Below, piece by piece: positions 17,550 through 27,170 of a DNA stretch of 32,781 nucleotides. The notes beneath the pieces were generated by a model. It ran no database searches. It was not told the DNA's origin and saw only the letters and a program-made list of their open reading frames with translations. A program made the translations under genes and the position numbers. The DNA comes from Armatimonadaceae bacterium (GTDB lineage: Bacteria > Armatimonadota > Armatimonadia > Armatimonadales > Armatimonadaceae): assembly GCA_030447685.1 (NCBI GenBank), contig JAUJOK010000055.1:1-32781 (forward strand), written 5' to 3'. Positions within the stretch are counted from its first letter, which is position 1; each line of letters opens with the position of its first letter.

Positions 17550-17562
17550 CGGTCAATAACAC

Positions 17563-20160
17563 ATGCGTAAAAAGATTGCTCCTCTCGCCGCCGCCATCGG
17601 TGCCGCACTGGCGGCAGCCGGGACGATGGTAGTCGCACAGCGGCTTGCCGTCCGTCAGCCCACGGAAGATGTCGGCAGCGCCTCTGTCCGCACACGGGCC
17701 GGACTTCAGCCGAACGAGAACCTGCTCTTTAACGGCTGGGGAGTCACTCCGGCGGGCACGCATGTTCCGCTCGCTGGTGACATGCCGCTCAAAATGGTCG
17801 TGTCGCCGGACGGAAAGACCCTGGCCGCCGTTACCAGCGGCTATAACAATCACGGCCTTACTCTGATCGACGTCGCGACAAAGCGCGTGACGCAGTTTTT
17901 GCCGCTCGCCCGCGCCTGGAACGGCCTCGCCTGGAGCCGTGACGGCAGGCGTATCTTTGTCTCCGGTGGCAACTCGGGCTTGCTGCACCGTTTCCAGTAC
18001 GCGGACGGCAAGGCTACGGCGGAGGAATCCGTAGCTCCCGCGCCCGTCGAAAACGCCCCGGTGCGCAGAAACCGTCGCCGCAATCGGAATCCGGGCAGCA
18101 ATGCGCCTGCCGCCGCTGCAGCGCCCACGGGTCTGCCGACGTTCCTGGCGGGAATCGCCGTTCACCCGGAGACCGGAAAGCTGTATATCGCCAACGAAGG
18201 GGAGCACGAGGTCTGGGTAGTGAACCCGGAGACGCGGCAGCAGGAGGATGTGATCCCCGTCGGGACGCATCCCCACTCGGTCGTCTTCGGCGCGGATCGG
18301 CGCTCGCTGTATGTCAGCAACTGGGGTGGGCGCAGCGTCAGTGTCGTGGACACGCAGACCAGTCGCCGCATCCGCGATATCCCCGCCGGTATCCGGCCCA
18401 ACGATATGGCTCTCGCGCCCGATGGACGGCTTTTCGTCGCCTGTGCCGGAGACAATACCGTCCGCGTCATCCAGACACGGACCGTGGAAAGGGAGCAGGC
18501 CGAGGCGACACCCGCCGCCCCGCCCACCGAGGGCACGCGGGAGATCATCGCCACGTCGCTGTATCCCTCGTCCCCGGAAGGCAGCACCTCCAGCGGTGTC
18601 GCTATCTCGCCCGACGCTAAAACGCTGTATGTCGCCAATTCCGACAACAACAGCGTCATGGTCGTGGACATCGCCGATTCGCGCATTTCGCGTGTGGAAG
18701 GCTTTATCCCCGTCGGCTGGTATCCCACCGCCGTCGCCGTCAGTCCCGACAATGGCACGCTCTTTGTCGCCAACGGCAAGGGACTGCGCTCGCGGCCCAA
18801 CCATCCCCCGCAGGAACCCCGACCGCGCCGCCTGCACAAGGGCGTACCCTTCAACCACCCCGGCCAGCTTTTCCAGGGATCCGTCTCCGTCATCGCCGCC
18901 CGTCCCGCGCCGGAGCAGATAGCGCGCTACACCGAGCAGGTACGCCGCAACTCCCCCTACACGCCGGAGACGCTGCGCCGTGCGCCCATCGCCAGCAGCA
19001 GCGTCGTTCCCGACCGGGTCGGCGCTCCCTGCCCTATCAAGTACGTGCTCTATATTATCAAGGAGAACCGGACGTACGACCAGATATTTGGGGACATGAC
19101 CGACAAGCAGCGAGCATCTCGGCAACGGCGACCCGAACCTGGTCGCTACGCGCGAAGATGTCACCTCGAACCACCATCAGCTTGCCCGGGACTGCGTATT
19201 CTGGGATAACCTGTACTGCAACAGCGGAAGATCCAGCCCGCGACGGCCACCAGCTGGTGCAATGCTGACCGTACCCTGGTTCTGGCCAGCGCGCCTGGGT
19301 GCTCAGCTACTCCCACCCGGCGACATTCCCGGCGACAACGACGACTGAACGTTCCGCCGCCGGGTTTCATCTGGTTTCTCTACCGCGCCGCAGCATGGTT
19401 TCTTATAAAAACTGCAACGAAGGCGCAGCGCGCATTACCGAATGCTGAACCGGGGCAACACTCTGGCCTGACGGCCAACGGGACTGCTCGGTGAAGGTGA
19501 ATATGGATCAACAACCTGCTGCAATAACTGAAGCAGGGCACCGCTGCGGACCACCATCTGTCGCTCGATGAGACCCTGCGCGCGGCACCACGCCAGCACG
19601 CTTACTGCCCGAGGCCGCCGTCGAAACTGGCGATATCGGTCTGGGCGAATCATCACCGGCGGCCACCCGCAGCCGTTTCCCGGAAGAATGGCTGTCTTCG
19701 CGTTGAGGACACGACACCAGAACGGGCGGACCCGTGGACGCCCGCAGACCGTTGGCCTGATCCGCTATCCCCTACACCGGCGCGGCGTCGCTGGACAGCA
19801 CCTTACCTGACGCGAAGTGATCGCACCATGGAACGGCAAATGCTGAAACACCACGCCAAACGCGCAAGGCCGATGCAGGCCTGAACGCCCGATGTTCTCC
19901 GCTGGAAGAAGTCTTTAAAGCGGCGCCTCCCCGAACTACGCACGCCGGGGAGCAGATGTGAGCGCCTATAACCCGCGAAACGCTCTCCCGGTGCGCGAGC
20001 AGCTCGCGCACGCTGTACTGGAAAAGTACGACGACTTCGACGGCGCGGGGAGGACACGCTCAACCGCATCCTGTGGCGCGCCGCGAAAGGGCCGGCCCCT
20101 GTTCCCTACCCGGCACCCATCCACCGCGCCGTCTTTACCACACCGGCAAAGCACAGGTAA
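17563..20160 (+). CDS. Beta-propeller (YncE-like) and phosphoesterase two-domain exported protein; C-terminal half heavily frame-broken
   Basis: Signal peptide (MRKKIAPLAAAIGAALAAAG...), then a YVTN/YncE propeller: MVVSPDGKTLAAVTSG, GKLYIANEGEHEVWVV, RSLYVSNWGGRSVSVVDTQT, GRLFVACAGDNTVRVI, KTLYVANSDNNSVMVVDIAD. The phosphoesterase domain opens with YVLYIIKENRTYDQIFGDMT (ENRTYD, the metal and nucleophile motif of the acid phosphatase/phospholipase C family). The open frame runs to 19209; beyond about 19100 the family continues in pieces: NHHQLARDCVFWDNLYCN, GVSYKN, QNG...VGL, RRGVAG, GADVSAYNPRNALPVREQLA, EDTLNRILWRAAKGP, PAPIHRAVFTTPAKHR, with TAA at 20158-20160. Known relatives are bifunctional YncE/alkaline phosphatase family proteins of about 850 residues. 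No Shine-Dalgarno site is visible, only the hairpin. Phosphate scavenging is inferred from family and the upstream Pho-like box. Confidence 0.85.
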
Positions 20161-20219
20161 TCCTTATGGTCCATAGCACCCGCCTCGCCCAGTCCGCAGC
20201 GCACTCTTTTCTTCCTCCC

Positions 20220-20273
20220 CCCTCTCCCGCGCCCGCAGGGCGGCTCATAGGCGGCTGCGCCGCCGGGAGAGGG
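20220..20273. repeat. Intergenic inverted repeat
   Basis: CCCTCTCCCG (20220-20229) pairs with CGGGAGAGGG (20264-20273), enclosing a GC-rich interior with GGCGGC and GCCGCC that can form a second stem. It lies between the phosphoesterase and the second pseudopilin. There is no T-run; it may be a REP-like element or a weak terminator. Confidence 0.55.
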
Positions 20274-20299
20274 CACGGATACCAAAGGTGTCCACGGAG

Positions 20300-21047
20300 A
20301 TGAGGGCCAGCGCCTTTACACTGATTGAACTGTTAGTAGTTATCGCCATCATCGCCATACTCGCTGCCATTCTTTTTCCCGTTTTTCGCCCAGGCGCGCG
20401 GCAAGGCGCGGCAGATAAGCTGCCTGTCTAACATGCGGCAGTTGGGTATTGCGCTCGATATGTACGCCGCGGACCACGACGAAACCCTCTTCTTTTTCGG
20501 ACATGATGTGGACTACTCCCGCGCCAGCTATGCAGCGCCTCTGCGCGCCACTCGTGATAACCGCTGGTGGAACCAGATTCTGCCTTATACCAAAAACAAC
20601 GGCGGCCTGCTCGTCTGTCCCGACGATTCCGAGCGCGTTCCCCATTCCACGGAGAACGGCAGGGACGGCAAGCCGCTCGTTCCCCGCTCCTATGTCGCCA
20701 ACCGGGCGGCGGAAAGCCTTTCGCTCGCCCAGGTAGACACGCCCGCCGAGATCATCGTCGTCACCGAAAAGGCCGATCCTTTTGATGATTCGTGGTTCGA
20801 GCCGCCCAAGAATCTGTACAACAAGGCGAACACACCGCCGCAGAATCAACCGGTCCTTGCGCTGACGCGCCATCAGAACGGCGTCAACGTCGTCTTCTTC
20901 GACGGCCACGCCAAGTGGATGAGCCGGGGGGCGCTGACCCGAGACCCCTGCGGCCTGCCTTATTCCGGCGTGGATTTGATGCGCCGCTATCCGCTTCCCC
21001 TCCCGAACCCCGCACGAACCCCCTGGCACCCCGACTGCCCCCGATAG
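20300..21047 (+). CDS. H-X9-DG type pseudopilin, second copy (one frame break)
   Basis: ATG 20300 follows AAAGGTG nine bases upstream. The N-terminus MRASAFTLIELLVVIAIIAI then LAAILFPVF is a class III-like prepilin signal with the Glu at position 5 of the mature helix. An extra T in the T5 run near 20385 breaks the frame; past it FAQARGKARQISCLSNMRQL, GIALDMYAADHDETLFFFG, RWWNQILPYTKNNGGLLVCP, a variable region and LTRHQNGVNVVFFDGHAKWM (H-X9-DG) run to TAG at 21045-21047, about 248 residues. Compact relatives are abundant in Armatimonadota and related phyla. No secretion-system ATPase or peptidase is visible in the window, so it is an orphan. It shares the ARGKARQ/CLSNMRQ block with the copy at 16595. 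Confidence 0.88.
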
Positions 21048-21129
21048 AAATCCATCCGGCGCGCGTTGCTGCCCGACTGACACCCGGCGAGAGAGGAATG
21101 GCAGAGTCTCAAAGCGTAACTTTCAAACC

Positions 21130-23430
21130 ATGACTGCAATAGAAATAATCTGGAAACTCGCGGCGTCTCTCTTTATCCTGGCGATGTTCCTCGCGTTCCC
21201 CCCTGCTGACAGTGCGGCACAGGAAACGAATAGCAGAGGCTCCCGGCTGTGGGACACCTACAGTGATACCTGGGCCGCGACCGATGCGCTGGGGCGCTCG
21301 CTGCCGGGCTACGCTGAGACCGGGCCGCCGCGCGCTAACAAGTTCGTCGGCATCTTTTATTTTCTCTGGCTGGGGGAGCATGGAACCGATGGCCCCTTTG
21401 ACGTTACAAAGATACTCGCCCGTGATCCACAGGCAATAAATAATCCCGATAGCCCGCTCTGGGGGCCGCTTGGCAGTCCCCACCACTGGGGCGAACCCGC
21501 CTTTGGCTATTACGTCTCGGACGATGAATGGGTGCTGCGAAAGCACGCGCAGATGCTGTCCGACGCGGGTGTCGACGCGGTGTTCTTTGACGTGACGAAC
21601 CAGTTAACATATCCCCGAAGTTACCTGGCGCTGTGCCGGGTCTGGACGCAGATTCGCCGGGAAGGCGGTAAGACGCCGCAGATCGCCTTTCTTGCGCCGT
21701 TCTGGAACCCGGTGAAAGTGGTGCAGGAGCTGTATGGCGACTTCTATCAACAGGGACTTTATGCCGATCTCTGGTTTCGCTGGGAGGGCAAGCCGCTGAT
21801 CTTAGCCGATCCGGATGCGATTCAGCCTGAGCGGCTTCGCGCTTCGCAGCGCGTGCCGGGTCGCCTCCAGGCCGGTGATACGGCAGGGCAATCCTTCACG
21901 GCAAAAAGACCGTTTACGGCGGTCGGCGGCGAATTTCCCACGTACCACGCCACAACATCCGGCATGACTCTCACGCTCCGACGAAAGGGGCCAGGGGGGG
22001 AAGTGCTGGCTCGGCGGCGATTTAATAATGTCGTGGACAACGCTACCGTCCTGCTGGAAACTCCGCGCGCGCTGCCGCCGGGAACGTATTATCTGGAGCA
22101 GGGGGAACCGAAAGGGCAGATCGGCTGGTGGAGCGAGACCGGCGAAGTGTATGCGGCGGGCCGCGCCTTCTCCGGCGGCATGCCTGCTGCGGGCGACCGC
22201 TCCCTGACGATCCGCTACGCCGGGGAGGCGAAGGCAGTTGCCCTTACTTCGGGTGACCGGAAGATGACGCCCGAAGCAGCCGGGAAACTGGCCGAAGCAA
22301 TTCGCCGTTTTTTTACGTTCCGCAAGCCTCAGCCGGACTACTTTACCGGCCCCACCGGTCCCGGCCAATGGGGCTGGCTGGACGTGCATCCGCAGAAGGC
22401 CTATTTCAAGACGCCGGGCGTGCCGGAGCAGGTGACGGTCGGTGTGGCGCAGAACGCGGTGGACGGCAGGCTCGGCGCTCTGAGCAATCCGCGCGCGCAG
22501 GGACGCAGCTTCGCCGGGGGAAAGCAGCCGGGTCCTTCCGGCCAGGACTTCACGGGACGCAATTTCGCGGAGCAATGGAAACACGCGCGGCAGATTGATC
22601 CCTCGCTTGTTTTCGTCACGGGCTGGAACGAATGGGTGGCGGGACGGTTCGCGGCGGATGCCCCGTTTCACGGCGCAGGTTCGGTTACTTTCGTGGATAC
22701 GTTTAACCACGAGTACAGCCGCGACATTGAGCCGGTACGAGGGGGACATACGGATAACTACTATTATCAGCTTGTGGACAATATCCGCCGCTTCAAAGGC
22801 GTCCGTGTGTCACGCGCGGCGGCCACGGCATCGCGGACCATGCCCATTGACGGCGACTTCCGCGAATGGGAAAAGTGGAAACGGAATACCGCGATGATCG
22901 CTTCGATACGGCACATCGCAACCACAAAGGCTGGGGTAAGGCAGGCGTCTTCCAGAATCGCACGGGGCGCAATGATTTCGTCCGTATGAAGGTGACGCAT
23001 GATGATACGTTTCTGTACTTTTATGTCCAGACGCGCGAGCCGATTCGCAGCACTCGCGCCCGTGAAGGAATGCTTGCTGATCGACACGAACAGCACTACC
23101 AGCGGCGGCGGCGGATGGGAAGAGTTTGGTTATAGGGTCAATTACGGCAAACAAGACGGTACAGCCCTTCTGGAAACCAGCGGCGGTGGAGGGAACTGGC
23201 ACGCCCGATCCCGCGTCCGATGCTGCATAAAGGGCAATGAAATGGAATTAGCGGTTGCCCGCAAAGCTGTTGGCACGGATGGTATTTCCCGGCCTTTGCG
23301 GTTCGACTTCAAGTGGATGGACAATGTCAGCGCCGATAAAGACCCGCTCAACCTTTACCGCAATGGTGACACGGCTCCCAATGGGCGGTTCCGCTATCAG
23401 TACGGCGTGGAAGCTGCAAGCAGGAAATAG
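21130..23430 (+). CDS. Exported GH99/WbsX-like protein with C-terminal CBM9-like domain (two frame breaks)
   Basis: About 766 residues when reconstructed. The N-terminal signal (KLAASLFILAMFLAFPPADS) is followed by a TIM-barrel-like region: NKFVGIFYFLWLGEHGTDGP, WVLRKHAQMLSDAGVDAVFF then DVTNQLTY, PQIAFLAPFWNPVKVVQELY, and near the end FVTGWNEWVAGRF, the G-W-N-E-W signature of GH99-like/WbsX proteins. An inserted beta-rich segment (about residues 255-365) lies within it. The intact frame stops at 22989, but shifts near 22870 and 23073 restore MPIDGDFREWEKVETEYRDD, NDFVRMKVTHDDTFLYFYVQ, LLIDTNSTTSGGGGWEEFGY and MELAVARKAVG to TAG at 23428-23430, a CBM9/DOMON-like carbohydrate-binding module. 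Likely acts on extracellular polysaccharide; specificity unknown. No clear ribosome site. Confidence 0.75.
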
Positions 23431-23461
23431 AGGCGCGGCTACAGAGTTCCTCCATCATTGC

Positions 23462-23483
23462 CCCTGACCCCAACTCAGGGTTT
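23462..23483 (+). terminator. Weak intrinsic terminator
   Basis: CCCTGA (23462-23467) pairs with TCAGGG (23475-23480) over a seven-base loop, followed by TTTCT. It lies 31 bases after the CBM9-like gene. The stem is short, so termination may be partial. Confidence 0.4.
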
Positions 23484-23590
23484 CTGAAAGGATTGCTGCG
23501 TGACGCGCCCTGAGCCTCTCCTTCCAAAGGAGACGTGGCACGCAGCGTCGAATCAGATGCTTATCGTCTTCAGGGAAGAGGAGGGTTCCC

Positions 23591-24103
23591 ATGAGGACAG
23601 GAACGTGCAGGGCTGCGATTCTGCTGGTCGCCGTGGCGGCGCTCACGGCGGCAGGCTGTGGCGGTGCGACCGATGCGGACCGGCTTCCGGTCCGTCCCGG
23701 GGACAGCAAAACGATGACGCGGCTGTACAGCCGTGACGGGAATCGGGTCGGGTGGATCAGCACGGACCCCGGCAGCCGCCCCGCCGTTATTCTGGACCTG
23801 GGCGGTGAACCCGTCGCGTTCATCAGAGGCGATCAGGTTTTCTCGTTCGACGGCAGCTATCGGGCTGTATGGGAGAAGGGATGGCTTCGGGACAAGGAGG
23901 GCGAAGCGGTTGCCTTCATCCCCGGAGCCATCGGTGGGCCGATAACTCCGATACTGGCAGTCGAGATCACGCCGACAGAGCCTGTGCCGTTGATCCCGCC
24001 CATCCCCGCGACATCACACATCGGAATAACCCCCATAGCCTCGCTGTCGTGGTCGGACCTCAGCTTCGAGGAGATGTTTTCTTTGGACCGGAATGATTCA
24101 TAG
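23591..24103 (+). CDS. Lipoprotein with a 4-fold beta-flower-like domain
   Basis: 170 residues. GAGGAGGG ends six bases before the ATG. A type II signal peptide (AAILLVAVAALTAAGC) places the lipidated Cys at residue 23. The core TRLYSRDGNRVGWISTD, AVILDLGGEPVAFIRGDQVF, SFDGSYRAVWEKGWLRDKEG and EAVAFIPGA shows the repeated G-x-x-V-x-(W/F)-I pattern of the 4-fold beta-flower fold, whose function is unknown. A Pro/Ile-rich tail (EITPTEPVPLIPPIPATSHI) follows. The gene ends in TAG at 24101-24103 and overlaps the start of the cysteine-synthase-family gene by 11 bases, so the two are translationally coupled. The family call is from pattern memory and should be tested by profile search. Confidence 0.75.
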   Translation: MRTGTCRAAILLVAVAALTAAGCGGATDADRLPVRPGDSKTMTRLYSRDGNRVGWISTDPGSRPAVILDLGGEPVAFIRGDQVFSFDGSYRAVWEKGWLRDKEGEAVAFIPGAIGGPITPILAVEITPTEPVPLIPPIPATSHIGITPIASLSWSDLSFEEMFSLDRNDS

Positions 24104-25037
24104 CAGCATCCTGGAGTGCATCGGGCGCACGCCGCTCGTCCGTCTGAACCGCATCGCGCACGACTGTCCCGCAACGATCCTGGGCAAAGTCGAGATGATG
24201 AACCCCGGCGGCAGCGTCAAGGACCGTATCGCCGTGGCGATGCTGGATGCGGCGGAACGGGAGGGCCGTATAGCGCCCGGCGCGACCATTATCGAGGCGA
24301 CGGCGGGCAATACCGGCGTCGGACTGGCGATAACGGCGGCGGTGCGCGGCTATCATTGCGTCTTCGTGATGCCGGAAAAGATGAGCCGTGACAAAGAAGA
24401 TTTGCTGCGCGCTTACGGCGCGCAGGTAGTTCGCACGCCCAATGCACCGCTCAATTCACCCGATAACTTTCAGGCCGTCGCGCGCCGTCTTGCCGCCGAA
24501 AACGGCTGGTTTCTGCCGGACCAGTTCGCCAATCCCGCCAACCCCGATGTGCATTACCACACGACCGGGCCGGAAATCTGGGAAGATACGCAGGGAAGCG
24601 TGGATGTTCTGGTTTGCGGGGTCGGCACGGGCGGCAGTTTGACGGGTGCGGGCCGTTACCTCAAGGAGCGCAACGCGTCCTTGCGTATCGCGCTGGCCGA
24701 CCCCGAAGGCTCCGCCTTTTCGGGCGGGCCGGATGGCCCCTATTTTCTGGAGGGCATCGGCGGCAGCACGCCCCCCGCCAACTTCGATACGTCGCTGGTG
24801 GATGAGGCGGTTTCGGTCTCCGACCGCGAAGCCTTTCAAACCGCGCGTCGCCTGGCGTCCGAGGAGGGTCTGCTGGTCGGCGGCGCGGCAGGATGCGCCG
24901 CGGCGGCGGCCCTGCGCTGCGGCGCGCGCGCGGAAAACGCGGGAAAAGTGATTGTCGTCATCCTCCCGGATACGGGCCGCAACTATCTGAGCAAAATCTT
25001 CAACGACGATTGGATGCGCGAGAACGGCCTGCTTTGA
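24093..25037 (+). CDS. Cysteine synthase / cystathionine beta-synthase family PLP enzyme
   Basis: 314 residues, fold type II PLP enzyme. Motifs: IGRTPLVRLNRI; NPGGSVKDRIA with the Schiff-base lysine at residue 43; EATAGNTGVGLAI (substrate and phosphate loop); VCGVGTGGSLTGAGRYLKE (PLP phosphate-binding glycine loop); LPDTGRNYLSKIFNDDWM at the end. The family makes cysteine from O-acetylserine and sulfide, or cystathionine from serine and homocysteine. The final PDTGRNYLSKIFNDDWM segment is more typical of the CBS-like branch, but the regulatory CBS pair is absent. The start overlaps the lipoprotein gene by 11 bases; TGA at 25035-25037. Confidence 0.92.
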   Translation: MIHSSILECIGRTPLVRLNRIAHDCPATILGKVEMMNPGGSVKDRIAVAMLDAAEREGRIAPGATIIEATAGNTGVGLAITAAVRGYHCVFVMPEKMSRDKEDLLRAYGAQVVRTPNAPLNSPDNFQAVARRLAAENGWFLPDQFANPANPDVHYHTTGPEIWEDTQGSVDVLVCGVGTGGSLTGAGRYLKERNASLRIALADPEGSAFSGGPDGPYFLEGIGGSTPPANFDTSLVDEAVSVSDREAFQTARRLASEEGLLVGGAAGCAAAAALRCGARAENAGKVIVVILPDTGRNYLSKIFNDDWMRENGLL

Positions 25038-25071
25038 CGGCGTCTTGAAAAGATGCTCTCTTTCTGCTAAG

Positions 25072-26841
25072 ATGGACTCGATGTCTTCTTCCCGCTCACG
25101 CGCGTCTTCTGCGCCTTCACCGAACTGGCTGTCCAACAATCATCTGTTGATTGGCCTGCTGGCGGCGGTGATCCTTGCCATCCTGTCGGAAGCTGCCGTG
25201 CTGCCGGCAGCCACAAGCACGGTCCTGCTGCGGGTGGCCGCGCTGGGCCTGGTAGTGCTGCTCACCACCAGCGGGGTTTATCAGGAAGACCTGAAGACGG
25301 CGCTGCGCCGTGGTCCGCATCCTTTCTTGATCGCCCTTCTAGCGTGGTGTGTGTTTGCGGCAGCTATCGCGCCGTATCGCGCCCATGCCGCTACCGAACT
25401 GTTGCGCATTCTTTTATGCGCGGCGGTCTATTTCGGCGCTGCCTACGGCCTGCGTGGCGATCAACTGCGTACCGCCGTCGGCGTCCTTCTTCTTTTGGGG
25501 AGCGCCACGGCAGTTTTTCCTTTTATACAGTTCAGCACGCGCACCCACGATATCATGGGTATGTTCGGCAATCATGAGAATTTTGGCTCCTTTGTGGTGG
25601 TTTTGCTGCCGGTTGCCATAGCCCTGGCCGTCCAGAACGATCCGGCGGAGGAGAAGATGCGGCTGGGGGCGCAGGTGGCGGTGGTCGTGCTGGGCGGCGC
25701 GCTCCTTCTGGCCCGCACCCGATCCGCCTGGATCGGTGCCGCCGCTTCGCTTCTTACGCTGACGTTCCTGTTCCTGCGCTTCAGCGGGCCGCGCGTGAAA
25801 ACGCGCAGCAAGTCACACTTAGTATCCCCCCTGCTTATTGTGACACTTGGCTTCATTCTGCTCATCATCGTTGGTGAGCTTGCCCCACTGGTGTCTACGC
25901 GCGCCGCGTCAATCAGCCGGGTCATGGATGACAGTTCGTTTGCGGATAGGCTGCATCGCTGGCGTTCTGCCGCTCGTATGGCTTCGGAGCGTCCGATTAC
26001 CGGCTGGGGACTGGGGGCGTTTCCCGTCATACAAGGACGATGGACACATCAGGGGCATGACGTTGAACGGGTACTTCAGGAAGGAACTGGCCACCCCAAT
26101 CTGGCGCATAACTTCTGGGTGCAATGGGCTGCCGAAACGGGCGCAGTCGGTTTGGCTCTCCATGTGGCGGTGGTCGCAGCCCTTGTTTTGTCTCTGCTGC
26201 GCGCTCTCCCAACGGTCGCGTCCGGCTTCCGCAAGCCGCTGGTCATGGGTTGTATTGCGACGGCGATTGGCGGGTTCGTGGATGGAATCGGCGCGCCGTC
26301 CTATAACTATCCGGGCGTCTCCTCGCTGCTCTGGCTGTGGATGGGAATAGGCGTCGCCGCATCCCGGGACGTACGCAAGAACATTCCGGCCCTCGTTACC
26401 GCCCGGCCCACAACCTGGTGGATGGCCGCCGCTATGGGAACGGCAGCGGCCCTGCTCGTTATCGGTGTCGGTTACAAAGCCCGTCTGGATGGCCGTTCCC
26501 AGCCGCGCGGAAGTTTTTCCGTGATTACCGTGCCCCCCGGTTCCGCGCAGGCAGGTACGCAGGCGGTCTGGATAGCGGTGTATCAGGACCCGTCGGGGAC
26601 GCCGCTCCCCACGACGCCGGGCACGTCCTGGAAGATGACTCAGGGACGGCTGGGCAGCGCGGAGTCGGTTATTGCCGTCGAGGAGTTCACCGGTGTCGAG
26701 CGTTCCGGCTGGCGGGGGCGCTTGCTGCGCGGCAGCCCCTCCGTCACGGCAACGGCGACTTACTGGGATAACTACAGCCGCCGCTATGATGCCTCGGCCA
26801 CGGTTATGGTGGAGCCAGGGACAGCAAACGGCTCGCCTTGA
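25072..26841 (+). CDS. O-antigen ligase/polymerase (Wzy_C) family membrane protein with extracytoplasmic C-terminal domain
   Basis: Up to 598 residues from TTG 25045; I prefer ATG 25072 or 25081. About ten to twelve transmembrane helices, for example LLIGLLAAVILAILSEAAVL and SPLLIVTLGFILLIIVGEL. The large periplasmic loop has the Wzy_C features DRLHRWRSAARMASERPITG then WGLGAFPVI, and HPNLAHNFWVQWAAETGAVG with the catalytic-type His. Such proteins polymerise or ligate lipid-linked glycans. After the last helix (about residue 480) a 120-residue beta-rich tail (FSVITVPPGSAQAGTQAVWI, SVTATATYWDNYSRRYDASA) resembles a bacterial Ig-like domain, uncommon on this family. It is closed by a strong terminator. 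It begins soon after the cysteine synthase and heads the exopolysaccharide locus. Confidence 0.88.
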   Translation: MDSMSSSRSRASSAPSPNWLSNNHLLIGLLAAVILAILSEAAVLPAATSTVLLRVAALGLVVLLTTSGVYQEDLKTALRRGPHPFLIALLAWCVFAAAIAPYRAHAATELLRILLCAAVYFGAAYGLRGDQLRTAVGVLLLLGSATAVFPFIQFSTRTHDIMGMFGNHENFGSFVVVLLPVAIALAVQNDPAEEKMRLGAQVAVVVLGGALLLARTRSAWIGAAASLLTLTFLFLRFSGPRVKTRSKSHLVSPLLIVTLGFILLIIVGELAPLVSTRAASISRVMDDSSFADRLHRWRSAARMASERPITGWGLGAFPVIQGRWTHQGHDVERVLQEGTGHPNLAHNFWVQWAAETGAVGLALHVAVVAALVLSLLRALPTVASGFRKPLVMGCIATAIGGFVDGIGAPSYNYPGVSSLLWLWMGIGVAASRDVRKNIPALVTARPTTWWMAAAMGTAAALLVIGVGYKARLDGRSQPRGSFSVITVPPGSAQAGTQAVWIAVYQDPSGTPLPTTPGTSWKMTQGRLGSAESVIAVEEFTGVERSGWRGRLLRGSPSVTATATYWDNYSRRYDASATVMVEPGTANGSP

Positions 26842-26866
26842 TAATAAGCGGTATTCTTATAAAAAC

Positions 26867-26899
26867 AAAGAAGGCTGGACTTTCGTCCAGCCTTCTTTT
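26867..26899. terminator. Strong bidirectional intrinsic terminator
   Basis: AAAGAAGGCTGGAC (26867-26880) pairs perfectly over 14 bases with GTCCAGCCTTCTTT (26885-26898) around TTTC. A/T tracts flank both sides. It separates the Wzy_C-family gene (plus) and the small membrane protein gene (minus). Confidence 0.92.
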
Positions 26900-26918
26900 G
26901 TAGGAGCGTTTATTGTAA

Positions 26919-27170
26919 CTACTCTTCGTTGTTGCGAGGGCGTACAATAAGCGAATAAAGGCCAAAAGCCAGTGCAACGCCGCCGACCACGTAGGCCGCA
27001 TCCTGAGCGTCAAACTTGCGACGGCCCCGGCCCCGGTCCTGGTTGCCGCCATTATTCGTGCACTTATGGAACGCATAAGCGGTGGTCCCGGTCAAGGGAA
27101 TTTGCGAGGAGATTATCCCCGCCAAAGACAGCGCAGCCATGGTGCGTGCCATCCTACTCTTCAACTTCAT
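26919..27170 (-). CDS. Small exported/membrane hypothetical protein
   Basis: 83 residues from ATG 27170, chosen because GGAGGAGG lies seven bases upstream and a signal peptide starts there (MARTMAALSLAGIISSQIPL, then TTAYAFHKC). The mature part has a Gly/Arg-rich stretch (NQDRGRGRRKFDAQD), one C-terminal membrane helix (AAYVVGGVALAFGLYSLIV) and a short charged end RPRNNEE. The open frame extends to 27323 but that part lies in the long 5' leader. Together with its own near-consensus promoter it is an independently expressed unit inside the exopolysaccharide locus. No family recognised. Confidence 0.7.
   Translation of the reverse strand: MKLKSRMARTMAALSLAGIISSQIPLTGTTAYAFHKCTNNGGNQDRGRGRRKFDAQDAAYVVGGVALAFGLYSLIVRPRNNEE

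Noticed and set aside
17497..19164. A 555-codon open frame on the minus strand
   Set aside because: Antisense shadow of the beta-propeller gene, which has clear YVTN repeats on the plus strand.
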